A stretch of DNA of 64,000 nucleotides from positions 248,001 to 312,000 of the forward strand of contig SSBO01000010.1 in assembly GCA_005281725.1 (NCBI GenBank), in the 5' to 3' direction. This DNA comes from Wuchereria bancrofti. Lineage: Eukaryota; Nematoda; Chromadorea; Rhabditida; Onchocercidae. The position numbers and the translations under genes are program-made. The notes under the pieces were generated by a model. That model was not told the origin of the DNA. It did not search any database and was given only the letters and a program-made list of their open reading frames with translations. This document shows, one piece after another, positions 38,351 through 51,900 of the stretch (its first letter is position 1; every line of letters starts with the position of its first letter).

Positions 38351-39166
38351 GTTATAATATCTATTTCGACATTCATTTTTGAGAGTTAAAAGATTTCACA
38401 TTCTGTATGCAAGCAAAGGACTGAAATCACCGTTCGAAATTGCATTCAGCGAATCATTTTTGCTTTTTATTGATTGATTAGCTCTTTTATTCATCCTTTC
38501 TGATTCTAAAATATCTTTCAGCTTCATCATTTAATGATAAAAATTTACGACGAATTCTCATTTACACATATTTGTTGAGGAAATTTAATAGATTTGAATT
38601 AGTGCTAAATGAAAATTTTATGGCATTCCAAGATTTTCATAACTTTTGAAAAAAGTTGAATTCAATTTTGAAATTAGACTATAAGCAACTTTTTCCTTTC
38701 TTCTATTTGTTTATAACAACCGAACGACCTGCTTTAGTCTTTGACAACAAATGTAATGTTTCGAACGATAATAGCAAAGCTCATTTATATATATTCAACA
38801 TCAATGGCGTCTGTTACCGCTTCTTACAAATTTCGAAATTTCATTTGAATTTTAGGATTCAGAGGAGTTAAGCATTGCTAGCAAAATAAAAATAATACAT
38901 GAAACTGTAAAATTGTGCTTACTATTGTTTGCATGTTCCAGTAATTAAAAAAATGTTTTCAGTTTCATAATGTGCAAGTTGTAATGTAAATTTTATGAGT
39001 ACATTTTGCTACACTTCATTCAAGCATTAAATTTGATAACCCGATGCAAAAACAACTTCTTAAATTGATTCATATTATTTGCTAAATTCAACAATATACA
39101 AAAAAAAAATAATCGAACAATAATCAAATAATAATTGCATAGTAATCAATTACAAGCAAACAACTG
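38351..39166. other. intergenic, nothing recognised
   Basis: Spacer between the minisatellite and the stop of the RNase H-like gene. A 71-codon plus-strand frame at 38656-38871 has no splice context and no recognisable motif. Confidence 0.45.
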
Positions 39167-42087
39167 TTACAATGAGCATTTAACACCCGTAGCATTTGAA
39201 GTTTTGCTATCATACATTTTCTTTTGAGATCTTCTGGATGGTATCGGTAAGCAAACACCATTTTCAGCTAGTGCTTCTGCTTGACTCAAAGCAACTCGAT
39301 CATTTGCTGGTTGAAATTTTACCTGAAATTTTGGTCATTTGAAAAATACTGATGTTTTCAAATAAAGCAATTGATGTTGTCAGTGAAAAGATTCGCTTTA
39401 TCTTTCAATTCTTATCAAATTTGTATATTTTAAACTGATGAAAGTCATACTTTGATGTCTTTACATAAATCCATGATCCTTAGATATTGATCATGATACC
39501 TCACATAGGATCCATTAGCTTTTAACCACTGACGTGAATGATGAACCAAAAAAGAGACGCAATCAGTGCGAAGGACAATGTTGCGGTAATTTTGGTTTAC
39601 AGCCTAAAAATTCCTTCTTAAGACTACAGCATTATCTAGTAATTAATAGGAAAATCATAAATATCTTCAAATGATTTATGCTTGCTTCATATAAAAAAGA
39701 AAATAATCATAGATTTGAACCTTATGATTGATTACCTGTTGCAGCGCATCAATTATAGCTTGTAATTGACATCGAACTAAAGTTATAGGGTAGAAATTAT
39801 AACGTCTTCCGATACCTAATCCCTGCTCATGTGGCCAATAAACACCACAACCTGCCTTGACATACTTCTTCTCATTTCCTTCGACATGTAAAACGCCACA
39901 AGTATAAACAATAGGAACATCGTCACTCGATAGGTTTTTGGAAGCACTAGAAATAAACAGTTTAGCAAAATGGATCAGTTCATCAAACAAATCTAAACTG
40001 TTTCAAAGACCAAAAACCATACATATCTATTTTTGATGCTGATTAATCAGACTTTCAAATAATTTTCATGCTTACCAATTTTTTGAATCTGCTGATGATG
40101 TTTCTGGTATAAACATATCTGAAATTATGTAGATGACAATTTTTCATGCAGCAACATGACTTCTACCAGAAACAACTAGAATTATCTGATCATTCGTGTC
40201 ATAGAGGACTGCAATTTTGCAACCAGAAATCTATTGTTATTAAAATAATAGCATTTTAGAATAGATTCATAAAGAACAGAAATCAAATGAGCGAAAATTT
40301 CATTCAACTTACATATCCTACATTTCACTGCTATTAATTTCTACTTACTGTATAAAATATTTATCATTTACCTATGCTTCTCTTCTGCACTTTTTCCAAA
40401 GTTGCTCTTGATGAAACTACTGGAGAGAGCTTCTTCTCCGGAATGATTTCAGATTTCCGCTTGCTCACCTTTCTACTCATTAGATTTTCAAAAAATTTCT
40501 TAGCTGTTTCCTCAGTGGAAGAACTGTACTCAATAGTTGCCTAAAAAGCGTGCGTAATTACTTCCAAGACTTTAAATAAAAATGCATGAAGGAATAACTG
40601 GAATTCTTTGGAAATGATAATTAGTGCATAAAATATGCTTGCTTTAGCATGAAATGAACAAATATGACAAAAAATACATTAGAGATTAAAGTACGAAAAA
40701 ATACAACGCTAAATTGATGTATTCATACATCGATCATATGCAATAATCGATATAAATCTTCAGCTTCGGCTAAACACAAACTAAACGTCATCGATTTTTG
40801 TTGTAGAAATTCATCTAAGCTCCACCATAATGATGTTTTACCAAAATGCTTCCAAACAAATTTCGAATTTGTAACAATACGAACGCGTGGTAAATTCATT
40901 TTGAAAACTGCCTGCAATGCTACAATGCTAAAAATCAAACATTAACATTGAGCAATATTGTGATTTTCAACCTTCTAATTTTTCTAAAAGTAATCGTATC
41001 AAATCAGCATAATTTTATTGAAATAGAAAATTGACATATAAAGAAGAATAGCATACTTGCTTCAATGCCAAGCAAACAGCTTCAATTTCAGCTTTCTTTG
41101 TCGATCTTACTGGATGCTCCTATAAGAAAATAAGTAACATAGTTTCGATTTTTTGTTAAAGCGACATTTAGTAGCAATTACAGAAAGTCTTAGCAGCTCT
41201 TGTTCATGAAAAAGTCTACCAGAACAATTAAAATTAAAAAAAAGAACACCTTGATTCGATTACATTCGCTATTATCATCCCAATAAACTGCTATAATTGG
41301 ATTGTTCAAATTATCAGGGATATGTACAAAAGCTTTTACAATTGGAACACTGAAATATATGACAGAAGTAAACAAGAATTTTAATAATTCTAAAGTGGTA
41401 TAATTCTTCATCAAACTGAAACAAAATACTTTATTACTACTGCTCTAAATTCATCATTTGATCAAATTAAACTAGTGATTTAAGTTCCGTTGTATAATAA
41501 ACTCAAAATTCTTGAACTATGCTATTGGATTTGTTTTTATGAAGTTCATAAATTTATAAAAATACAGTTCTAGTCTAGCATTCTACACTACACAATACGG
41601 ATTTATAGTTTCAATTTTCTTCTTTCTTCAAGGGACGTTTAATTTTAGTCGAAACAATATCAACAATTAGAATGCACTCCACCTTATGAACAGGTGAATA
41701 AGAACAGCTGTAGAATATGACCGACGACAATTTAATCAACAAGTGCACAAAATTTAATAGCTTAATAGATCAACTTCTAACAACACAATTTTTCATGTAT
41801 GACAAATAATTCAACTAAGTTAGCAAACATCTTATATAACAAAAAAAAAATGAAATGATAAAAAATTAGTACTTATTCCAATTATTTGATGCTTCCGATG
41901 AATATAGCAATCTGCTATTATTTTTTGAGGATGTATTTCGACGTACACGTACGTCAGTGTACAGTGCTGATTGGCGATTAATAAATGCAAATGTAAATGT
42001 TCGTTTGCTAATAACAGGATGAGTAGATATAATAAACTGTAGCGGTTTCAGCCGGTCTATAACACGAGAAAACAATATGGCTCTCAT
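39167..42087 (-). CDS. double RNase H-like protein, catalytically degenerate, probable mitochondrial
   Basis: Nine exons join in phase: 42087-41873, 41349-41250, 41119-41057, 40911-40729, 40540-40372, 40118-40076, 39946-39736, 39603-39451 and 39322-39167, giving 430 residues. The N-terminus (MRAILFSRVIDRLKPLQFII) is basic, hydroxylated and nearly free of acidic residues, like a mitochondrial presequence. Domain 1 (about 72-190) has an RNase H layout: IVKAFVHI, KKAEIEAVCLAL and VRIVTNSKFV. Domain 2 (about 267-400) has IVYTCGVLHV, AGCGVYW, VRCQLQAIIDAL, NIVLRTDCVSF and SQAEALAENG. Active RNase H1 uses D, E, D, D. Domain 1 keeps only the E (E116), with F79 and N141 at the first and second Asp positions; domain 2 keeps only D342, with C274, Q318 and E395 elsewhere. 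Both domains therefore look inactive and may bind nucleic acid or a partner. It is divergent from ARID4, 860 bp away. Confidence 0.82.
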
Positions 42088-42947
42088 TCACAATGATATC
42101 TTCCTTATCATAACTGAAAAAAAATTCCTCAATTAAATTAAATTTTACATTTGCAATTAAACAGATTTTTATATCGTAATGTTATGGTGGAATGACAACC
42201 GGGAACTACGTAAATGGAATACTTTTTTCAAGCTTATCAATTAAATTAAAAAAAAAAAATCACTTCGACGAGATCGTGTTTACACTGCTGTTGCATGCAA
42301 CGGCCTTGAAATGGTAAGTCAAAACTCTGTGGCAAATTCAGGTTTATATGAGCGTCTGTGAGCAGACTTAGTAAGTTGGTTATTTGCTTCTTATTTTCAT
42401 TGTTGTTATGATGGTTTTCAATGCATCTTACTTTACTTCTTATTACATTGCATTACTATTTATTTTCCAATTAATTTAATTTCATATTTAATTGTTCATT
42501 TTTATGCTTATTTACGTTATTACATGATAAATTGATCAATTTACATACTTTGTTATTTTTTTAATCGTTTTAATTAACGAAACGTTGAATTATTGGATAT
42601 TTGTTCTTCTATTTATCCTTGATATTTAGCTATTCAGATGCATATTTTATCCAAGCTATACTTTAATGATATTATAGCTATTTTTCTCAAGCTATATTTT
42701 AATTGATTACACTACGTAATCCTCTGTCTCTCTCTCTCTTCTTCATCTCCCCTTTACTTTCTCATTATCATCTACACTCTTTCAAGTTGTCCTATTTTCA
42801 GTGCTGTTAGTCGATACTTCCAATACATTCATGCTATTTCAGGTCCTAAACTTCATATACACCTAAAATTTTTTGGGTTGGTTAGTTACTGACTTCAAGG
42901 TTTTCGTGTTATTCTGATTCCAGATTGGATTCCAGTATAAAAAAATA
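42088..42947. promoter_or_regulatory. shared upstream region of the RNase H-like and ARID4 genes
   Basis: An 860-bp interval separates two divergent start codons, so it probably holds a bidirectional promoter. For ARID4, acceptor-like ATTCCAG sequences end at 42922 and 42934, shortly before the ATG, and fit spliced-leader addition. No core promoter motif can be assigned. Confidence 0.5.
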
Positions 42948-45900
42948 ATGCAGGTGATTTGCTTGCTTCTTACTTTTTTGAAATTATTTGAATGTTATTC
43001 TGCACAAAAGTTTTTGGCAAACAATTTTTTCTTTTAGATTTGCTTAAATCCATATTTGAGTCAGGAGATGTAGATTCGTGCATAATTTGTGAGAGGTAGT
43101 TATATTGGAAATTTCATAAATAAATAGATAGCGTTGTCCTTGATAATAAAATTCCTGTTTTTAGTCGGATGATCCTCCGTTTTTAAGTGTTGGCACTGAA
43201 GTTAGTGCGAAATTTAAAGGAGCATTTTGTGAAGCTAAAGTAAAGCGTATGACGAAGTCTGTGAAATGTAAAGTAAGTTAATTTCACTAAATGCTTTATA
43301 TGATTTTAATGTTAGAATTAATGCTTCTCTACATTTCTATGCACATTTTCCCAGTCTTTACATTTTTTTTGTTTGTAGACCGAAGATCTAAACACTTTAA
43401 ATCTAGAAAGATATATAAATAGAGAAGTGTGTGATCCAGTCCTTGACCTTTCTGTAGTATATCTTTAATGAAAACTGAGACTTTACATAGTAGCAAGGAT
43501 TTTATTTGATGGTGATCATCTAGCTTTCTTATTACTTTCACAACAAGAGTTTAAGCTTCTTTTTTTTATAATTTGTAGATATTGCTGAAAACACCACCTT
43601 ATGGTACCATATTCGCTGACCATACGGAAATAAAGGGCTCTTTGGAAGTTAATCAACAGGTCGAAATTGTACGGGGAAGAGCCACTTATAAAGGCGTTAT
43701 ACAGAATATTAAAGATAATAGTATATACGTCGTTGGTGAGTTTGTCTATTGTAAACCCTTTTCAAATTCCTGTAGTTTAATGAGTCATAAAATTTAAACT
43801 GCAATCCATTTTTATGGAAAATTAAAATGATTGCCACCCTGAATGAGCATAGAATTTTGAATTTAATTGGAAAGACACCACTATTGTCTACCAACGATAC
43901 AATTTTTAGTGTTTAATGATGGCGATGAAAGACAATTACGACGTACACAAGTATGCATCAAAGGTGCGAGACATTTTAATGAAGATGTCAATTTGGATGC
44001 TATGCCACTCTACAAACCAGAATCATTCAGTAGTCCAGTAGTTCTTGACGATCGAAGAGGAAAACAAAAAAGGTTTTTCTCTATCAATTTTAAATATAAT
44101 GCAAAGCAGTTTATCGGTGGCATCATCCTAATCAGTCATAATATTAATATCATATCTTGACTCACAAAAAATTTTCCGCTTAAATGTAACAGGAAATTTT
44201 TAACAGCTTATATCCATTCTACATCATAATAGTGATGCAAATTTCTCATCAGTCATAAAAATATTAAGGACAGAAAAAAGAGGGAAGATTAATGTCCATC
44301 TAATATCGACTTTTTTTTTTTCATTATGCGTAAGTTGGAACCTTTAGCAAATTTGCTGCACCTGAAGATTCCTTTCAAAGCATAAGTAAGCGGGTATCAC
44401 ATGGCTTTTTGTAGTCATTAGTGCGGCATAATTCGTGAATTAATCTTCATTTGATTATGCTAAAGAGGCAGATATAAATTAAGTAGAAAAACTGGGAAGA
44501 CTGTCAACTATAAATCATATTGATGTTGAATTCAGTCAAGGACATACACTGACTGTCATCTTATCTTTTAGTTATCCCTCGATTTCTGTCCTAAAATGTT
44601 CATTGGATTTCTTATCGTCTTTCTATAACGATAACAGTTGCTGTAGCTTTTCTTCCCCGCTAACATATGTCACACATTGTCTGTAGTAAGAATGCTTTTC
44701 TCTCTACATCTCTTCCTATTTCAACATTTTCTCAAAATTCTCTCCTGTATATTGACTACATTTTCTCAGTATTTCGGCTTTTCTTACTCCTTCCGTCTTA
44801 CCTTTAATCAGAGAGTATAGCAAAGTGGAAAATTTAATTTTGCCTTGTCCAACCGGTAGTTAAAGAATATCAACAGCAAAATGAAGTAATAATGCTGGGA
44901 GAAAGCGGGTCTCGCTAGAAAATATCAACTACTCATTCGTTCATTTTCTTCTTTCTCTATTCTCTCTCTCGTCCTTTCTCTTTGCTATAGGACAATTGAA
45001 GGACATCCAGTCATCCATTTCCCCCTCCCCTTTCTCTTCCTTATCATTGTTTCGTTCGATCAATATAGTTTAAATTTTCTTTACTTTTTATAAAAGCTAA
45101 TTTTGCTCTTTTTGTCTTTTATTTTACTTTTGTGAGATTGCATTCTTTCCTTATCTCTTCACATCATGCAAAATGCATATTTGTTTTGCTAAACATTGTC
45201 ACATGCTTCACATCACTGTCAATAGTGCAATCTGTTAGAACAAGCCTCTGTTATGTCATTTCTCTTTTGTTCTCATTCATTTATCTGAAGTACGAATGTA
45301 TAGTTACTCACTTAAAAGATAGAGAAGTGGAAAACAAAAGGATAACGAAGCATTTGTGGGAAATGATTTATGGATGATCATCAATCTGATCATAAAATTT
45401 CGGAAAGTTGTCAGATTTCAAGTGTTCATTAATCAGGCTTAAGTAGTTTTGCTCTTCCATACATCTTTTTTCTGCTTCTGAGATGTTTAAAACTGTGTTT
45501 TAAACTGTGATGTATTAAGGTCAGAGTGCGTTTCTGAAGGTCACATATTACTTCCTATATTCTTCAGCGGTTCAAGTTAACAGCTTGTATCATTATACCT
45601 TCGAGGTTGACCCCTTAATTATTGGATTGTTGGAAATGCTTTTTCTAGTGTTCACTGCATACACTTCATCTACAATAACATCATCAATTTTATAGTGTGC
45701 ACAATGACAAGCTTTTTGTTTTTATTTCCTTTTCTGACAAACAAACCAAAAAAAACACACCAGTGTTAATGCTTAGTTTTAGAGGATTAATAGTATGTTG
45801 ACAGTTTTTTGCACCATTACAACTGACTTGCATTTCATCTAGTCAGTATGCACTTCGCGCATCCAGCATGCCACTGCACCTAGAGTATTATGTAACTAAA

Positions 45901-48900
45901 TTTTATGCATAGGAGAAATTTGGAACAATCAAAACAGCAACAACAGCAATCAGTATCGTGTGTTGAAGATAAAGAAGATGGTGGTGAGCATGGTGATGAT
46001 GCAACATCCAGTGAAGATAGTTCAACACTTGAAAGTACTACTAGCACTACCCTATCTGACACCAGTAACAGCATCAGTGAAGCTCTAAATGTTCCTGCAC
46101 AACCAGGTCGTACACTTCGTACACGTCGACTAACGTCTAAATCAGTTCCAAGACGTTTACGTAATACGCGTAGAGAATTTACATTCTACAAACAGAGTGA
46201 TAGTGATCGTGATTTGAAAAATGCCGGTGAAGATGACGATAACAATAATAATGATGATGGCAATAGTTCGAGCAATTCGAGGGTGCGTCGCTTTGCGCGT
46301 TTACCGAAACCATCAGTTTCACGCATGATTGCTGATAAGATTCTCACCAAATCTATTGCACGAACACGTAAAAAGCGTTATGCAGCAGCAGTTGCCGCGG
46401 ATGCGTTGAAACGTATCAAAGAATCAAGTAGCTCCTCTGGTAAGCGTAGGTTAGGTGAAGACGATGATGAGAACTATGATAAAGATGATGAGAACAGTAA
46501 TGTTGATGATGATGATGATGATGGTGATGATAATAATAATGATGATGATGGTGATGATGATGATGATGATGATGATGGTGATGATAACGAGATTGACGAT
46601 ACAGATAAGGAAAAAGGAAGAACACATGCACGAAAAAAGCATTGCAGTAGTGATGATAATGATGATGATAAATCCCATACAAGTGATAAAAAGATGGATG
46701 TGATGAGTGGAAGTAGCACAAGCCGGAAGAGTGAACGAAAACGACAAGGACTTCGAGATAAGGAAGTGGAACCAATGGCGAAGAAAAGGCCTAAAGATAT
46801 TGATAATACGAAGAAAGTGAGGTTTTTTCCTTATGGTGCAATATTTTCAATTTTTTTTTTTTTTGTTTCAAATATTTGAGAGCCGAAATTGAAAAAGTTC
46901 AATTTAGCTTCCTGTGATTTTCTTTCAAATTGTTGACGATTGCAGTGATATAAAAACTTTTATTTCCAGCTATATAAGGTTGGAAGTGTTGTGGCAGTAT
47001 ATGAGGATGCTACACATAGAGGTAAATGGACACCAGCAGTTGTTGTTGCTGAAGTATCGTTCAAGGCTTCAACAAAGGGAACTGTAAATATTGGCAAAAG
47101 TGATATTTTGCTGCGAAGCTTCAAGGATTCAAAATAGTATGTTTCAAGTATTGAACTTTTAGGGTTTCAGTGATGTTCCATAGAAGAATATTAGAAATTA
47201 TTTTGCGAAATGTTGCTGTAAATTTATTTTAATAAATAGCTAGAATGACTGAACGTTTGATCCAAAAAGGGAGATATGATAATTGGCATAGTTTTTCATT
47301 GCTTGGCTGAAATAGCATATACTTTTGCATATGATCTCAAGTGACGTATTGTACTAAATGATTGGATGATCCCGATTTTGGTTTTATTTGTATAGAATTT
47401 TGTTTCTTAAGAAAAATAGTAAGTGATTTATTTTCTAAATTTAACCCTGTTTGTTTTTTAGCTTTGCTTGTCCGGTGACTAGACTGTCTTCACCAGGTGC
47501 ATCAGTTCTCAAGTTTCCTGATTCGTCGCCTAAAGCTGCTATGGATCGAGCTATCGCTTTCGTTGAAAAAGGTAAATAAATTTACGACATGTGGCAAATT
47601 TCTTGTTCGGTACTTGTGTTTACATAATTTGCGAAATTAATGTGGGTTGTTTCTTCAGAAATTTTCCCGGCAGGTTGGGAAAGATCACAAATTTATGATG
47701 ACGAAATACGATCCAAGAAACGCGACCATAGATCTTCCTCGGCTGATCAAAAAAAACGTTTGGAAGCTTCTGGAAAAGCGAAACGAGAAACTGAGAAGAA
47801 AACGTACGTTAAATTTTTCCTTTGGATGTATGTAATGGTTGATATTTCAATATCTTTATTTCGATCATTACTTTTATGTTAAAGTACTATGTTTTTTTAT
47901 AGTTCCGCTGAGAGTAGCTCTTCAGAGAGCGAAAGCAGTAGTGATGAAGAATACGGTGAAGAAAGAGATCAATTTACTGCCCAGCTGTATAAGTTCCATG
48001 AAGAAAGAGGTTTTTTTTCTGCATCTTAAAGAGTAGTATAAAAATTTTAAATGTATTGTGCCTTACCAAGAATTGGGACTGAATTGGTATGTAGACAACT
48101 CTAAGGGTCATTTTTTTTTGGGGGGGGAGAGAGGTAAAAAAATTAAGTACTCGCGAAGAGCAGTAAATATTACATTTGAATCATTTTTGGTCAGTTGAAG
48201 TTTTAGCACATTTAACTGCAATCGTCTTTGCAGGAACTCCAATTAACCGAGCACCTATACTTGGTGGAAAAGACATAGATATGTTTCGTTTATATAATGT
48301 TGTTCAACGATATGGAGGTAAAAAACGTGTCACTGAAAACAATCAGTGGAAGTTGATTCTGCGGAAAATGCATTTAGAAGGTTGCCCGGGAGCAACTTCA
48401 GTTACTGTCAAAAATGCCTATTCGAGGTGAATAACTTTTTCTTATATGAAATTAATCAGTCTCTACTCATTACGACTTGAGATTTTTTTTTTTTTTTTTC
48501 AGATACTTGGATCATTTTAACTCATTTTACCGCAATTTGGGTATTTCGAGTTGGTTGTCTACTCCTACACAGTCAACTTCTAGTCGTAGTGAACGTCCAA
48601 ATCGTTTGTTAGATCGTCATAATATACAGGTTTGGATTTATTACTACTGATAAGTTTTCTGTAACTTATGCAATGTTTCTAGCAGGTAAGTATAATTTTG
48701 TAGTTGCAAAGAAGAAGATGGACATTAATGGCAACGAAGAAGAAGGAAAAGGGACAAAAAGAAAGCTCAACTAAAGGAAAAGTAACAAAGCGCGAGAAGG
48801 ATGAGGGCATTCCACGTACGAGAAAAGAAAAAGTAAAAAAGGATGAGCGAAATATAATGAAATCTGATATTAGCGAAGATGACGATAAAATGAAAGGGTA

Positions 48901-51900
48901 TGTCATTTTGTAACCCTTATTTACTGAACCTGTTTTCTTTTTTTTTTTCTTTCATGTTTTGAAATACAGTTAATTTGACTTTCATTGCATTATCTGTTAA
49001 TTCTGAGTGTAAGAATGTAGTTGGGGTGGACAGTACTGTTACTCGACGGACGTGTTTTTGTAGGCTTAAAATGGTATTGTTTGTTGATCTGTGGTAGCTC
49101 TCTAGCTCGTAAATCAAAACGGTAAAAGAGAAACAGACAGTTTGATTATTGGTTTTTTTTTTTAAAGAATTTAAGAGAAGTAATAGTTTGGTGCACTGAT
49201 CAACTTTTTACTTTTTTAGTGCACTCTCCACGTCGTCGCAAAGTTCAACACCGTTACTTTGCTTATCACCTGGTAATAAAACAAAGTCCAAGACGAAAGA
49301 TGAGGAAGAACAGGAAAGAGGAAGTGTGAGCGATAGTGGAACAATCGAAAGTACTAAAGAGAAAGGAAATTCTAAGATTGAAAGGGAATCAAAAGTTAAA
49401 TGCCGAGGTCCAAAAAAAAAGGATAATGAGAAGGATGCAAATAAGTTCGTGCTAGTTTCTTAAAATGAAGTTAAACATATGCACCTAGATGTGTGTGTTG
49501 CTTACTCACTAATAAAGCTTGACCATTACCAGTTACATAGTTATACAGAACGTTATAATTTGATTCATTCAGTTGAATTAATTATTCTGTTGTAGAGATG
49601 AGCAACAGCCTGTTTCGAAAGTTTCCGATATTGATAAAAGAACTAAAATATCAAAGGTATTTATTTTGTAGTTCATTGTTTTGCTCTGATCATTTAGTGA
49701 ATGCTTTTTTTTTTCCTCTCTTCATATTTGCCCTTATTATCTATCTCTCATTTGTCTCATTTTTACCAATTTTAGATTGGCAAATCGGAGAAGAAGATAT
49801 CTTCTGAGTGTTATATCAAGCGGAAATCTCCAAGTGTTGTCTCAACTGTTTCAAATGCCGAGCAGGGAGTCAGCGAAAGTGATGATGAAGGTTTGCTTTT
49901 CGAGGATGTTCTATAACTTAAAATTTTTTGAACTGTGCAGCGTAATATTAATGTCATGATAAGAAATCATCATTGAGAAGAAATTACAGTTCAAATCTTG
50001 AAGAAATGTTGATTTTTTTTCTCAGGAAGGTATTTTTTCTATGAATGATATTTAGTATTTAAGTTTAACAATGCTCTTAAATATTCTCCATTTTTAGCAC
50101 ACATTCGGCAAATGCGCATAAAAGAAGCTCGAAAGTTGGTCGCTGGAGGAAGTCGTCTTCCTGTTGAGCAAAAAGAATTATCGATAAGCAAACGTGAGGG
50201 GAATGTCACAGGAAAAGATTCAGATATTTCTCAAGCATTCAGGAAAGAAAAAGCCAAAGAAGGTGTACCATGGCTTAATTGTTCTGCTGCTACCGTGTAT
50301 GTTTTACTATTTTATGCCTTGATCCTCTTTTCTAATGGTCATTCTAAAAGAAAGGTCATTGTTTAGCTGTTAGTTGAAAGAAATTAATAGATATGTTCGT
50401 ATCAGTTGTGATGAGCAATGTAGCAATATTTAAAAATTTCATGTATAATTCACTCGTTTATTTGTAATGATAAAAATGACTCTTTATAGCTTGACGAATT
50501 TCTATATGGGACAAAATGTGAAAGCTTATCATCATGGTCAGTGGTATGATGCAAGAGTGATTACAGTGGGTAAAATTTCTCACGGTGATGTCCTCTCTTC
50601 GATGATGGACTTCGAAGCGAGGTTTGTTTCCCATTTCACATTTCGAGAATAATCGATTATTCATCGACTATTCACGAAAACTGAAAATAATATTCTTGAA
50701 ACAAAACTGAAAAACCATTTCTGATTACTTGATAAAATATATGATTATTATAAAATATATGATTATTATGAAGTATATCGGTCATTCTCTGACTCAACTT
50801 GTCCATTGCTTTTTATAGCACAGTCGAATGATAATTTTAAGGTGCAAAGCCATCAACGAATCAATGGAATGCGATGAGAAAGAGCGAAAAGAAGCGTTGA
50901 CAAGAGCATCGGCACGCTTAAATGATCGTTTAGAAGGTATTCTCCGAGAAATGACATGTTGTGTACATTACCTTGGATGGAATTCTCGTTATGATGAATG
51001 GGTCGAGTTAATCAAAATTAAAGTACACGAAAAAGTTAGTGTTTTATTTCTTGTATGTCAGTCTCAAATTAAAATGCAAAGTATGAAATATGTAGTTTGA
51101 TTTTTAGTTACTAGTTAAAAAAAAAACAGTTGCAGTGAGAAATGAATGAAAGTAATTTTTGCACTTAAATCAAAACTAATTTTTAGGACCAAAAACTATC
51201 GGAAGAACAGTTTTTAGCGATTTCTTCGGATAAATTAAGTGCTCCAACTCTTGAAGCAGCCGTAGCATGGCGTTCATCTGTTGATCCAGTCAAACTTTTG
51301 GCAACTGAAGTGTGTAGTAGTGGAATGAGGTTAGTAAAGCAAATGGTCACTCGGTCTGAAATAGACTTGATAAGATAGTTTAGTATTGTTGATTTGAAAT
51401 CGAGATTGAAAATGTGGTACGATACGTAAAGAATATGTAGCTTTTCTAAGTTAATTGAAATTTAGAGTGAGAAAAAGGAAGGTCAGTTCAGTTCGGGTAA
51501 GAATTCGGAGAAGGAAGAAGTAAGTAGAATTGATTATTATGGAATTTTTATATATTATAATAACGTTGAGCTGAGAAAAATATTGAGAAAAGCTATTTTT
51601 TAAATCGGGTTTAAGGTGGAGAAACTTTCCTCATGTTTAAGGAAATTTTAATTTCTGATTATTAGTATGATTTTTTTTTTTTTGAAATTTATTAGGTTTT
51701 GTAATCTTTAAAAAATCTTTTTTTGAAGATTTGTTCATTTCATTAAATTTCATTGTCATAAATGTAATGTCGTTTTTAGACCTCGGCGGCTATCACACAC
51801 CCATGAACATAATACTACACATATTGAGGCTCGTTCGCGTTCTACTACGTTCTCTGAAAAAAGAGTGAAAAAAGTGCTGGTAAGTTTTTGATAACTATTT

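Noticed and set aside
38656..38871. 71-codon plus-strand open frame
   Set aside because: No recognisable motif, no splice context, and it lies in the 3' flank of a minus-strand gene.
44073..45912. Possible nested gene in the long ARID4 intron
   Set aside because: Frames such as 45132-45377 show no family motif or splice support; the interval is pyrimidine-rich intron sequence.
46416..46775. Antisense frames rich in His/Tyr, Ile or Ser
   Set aside because: Shadows of the GAT repeat in the ARID4 acidic exon.
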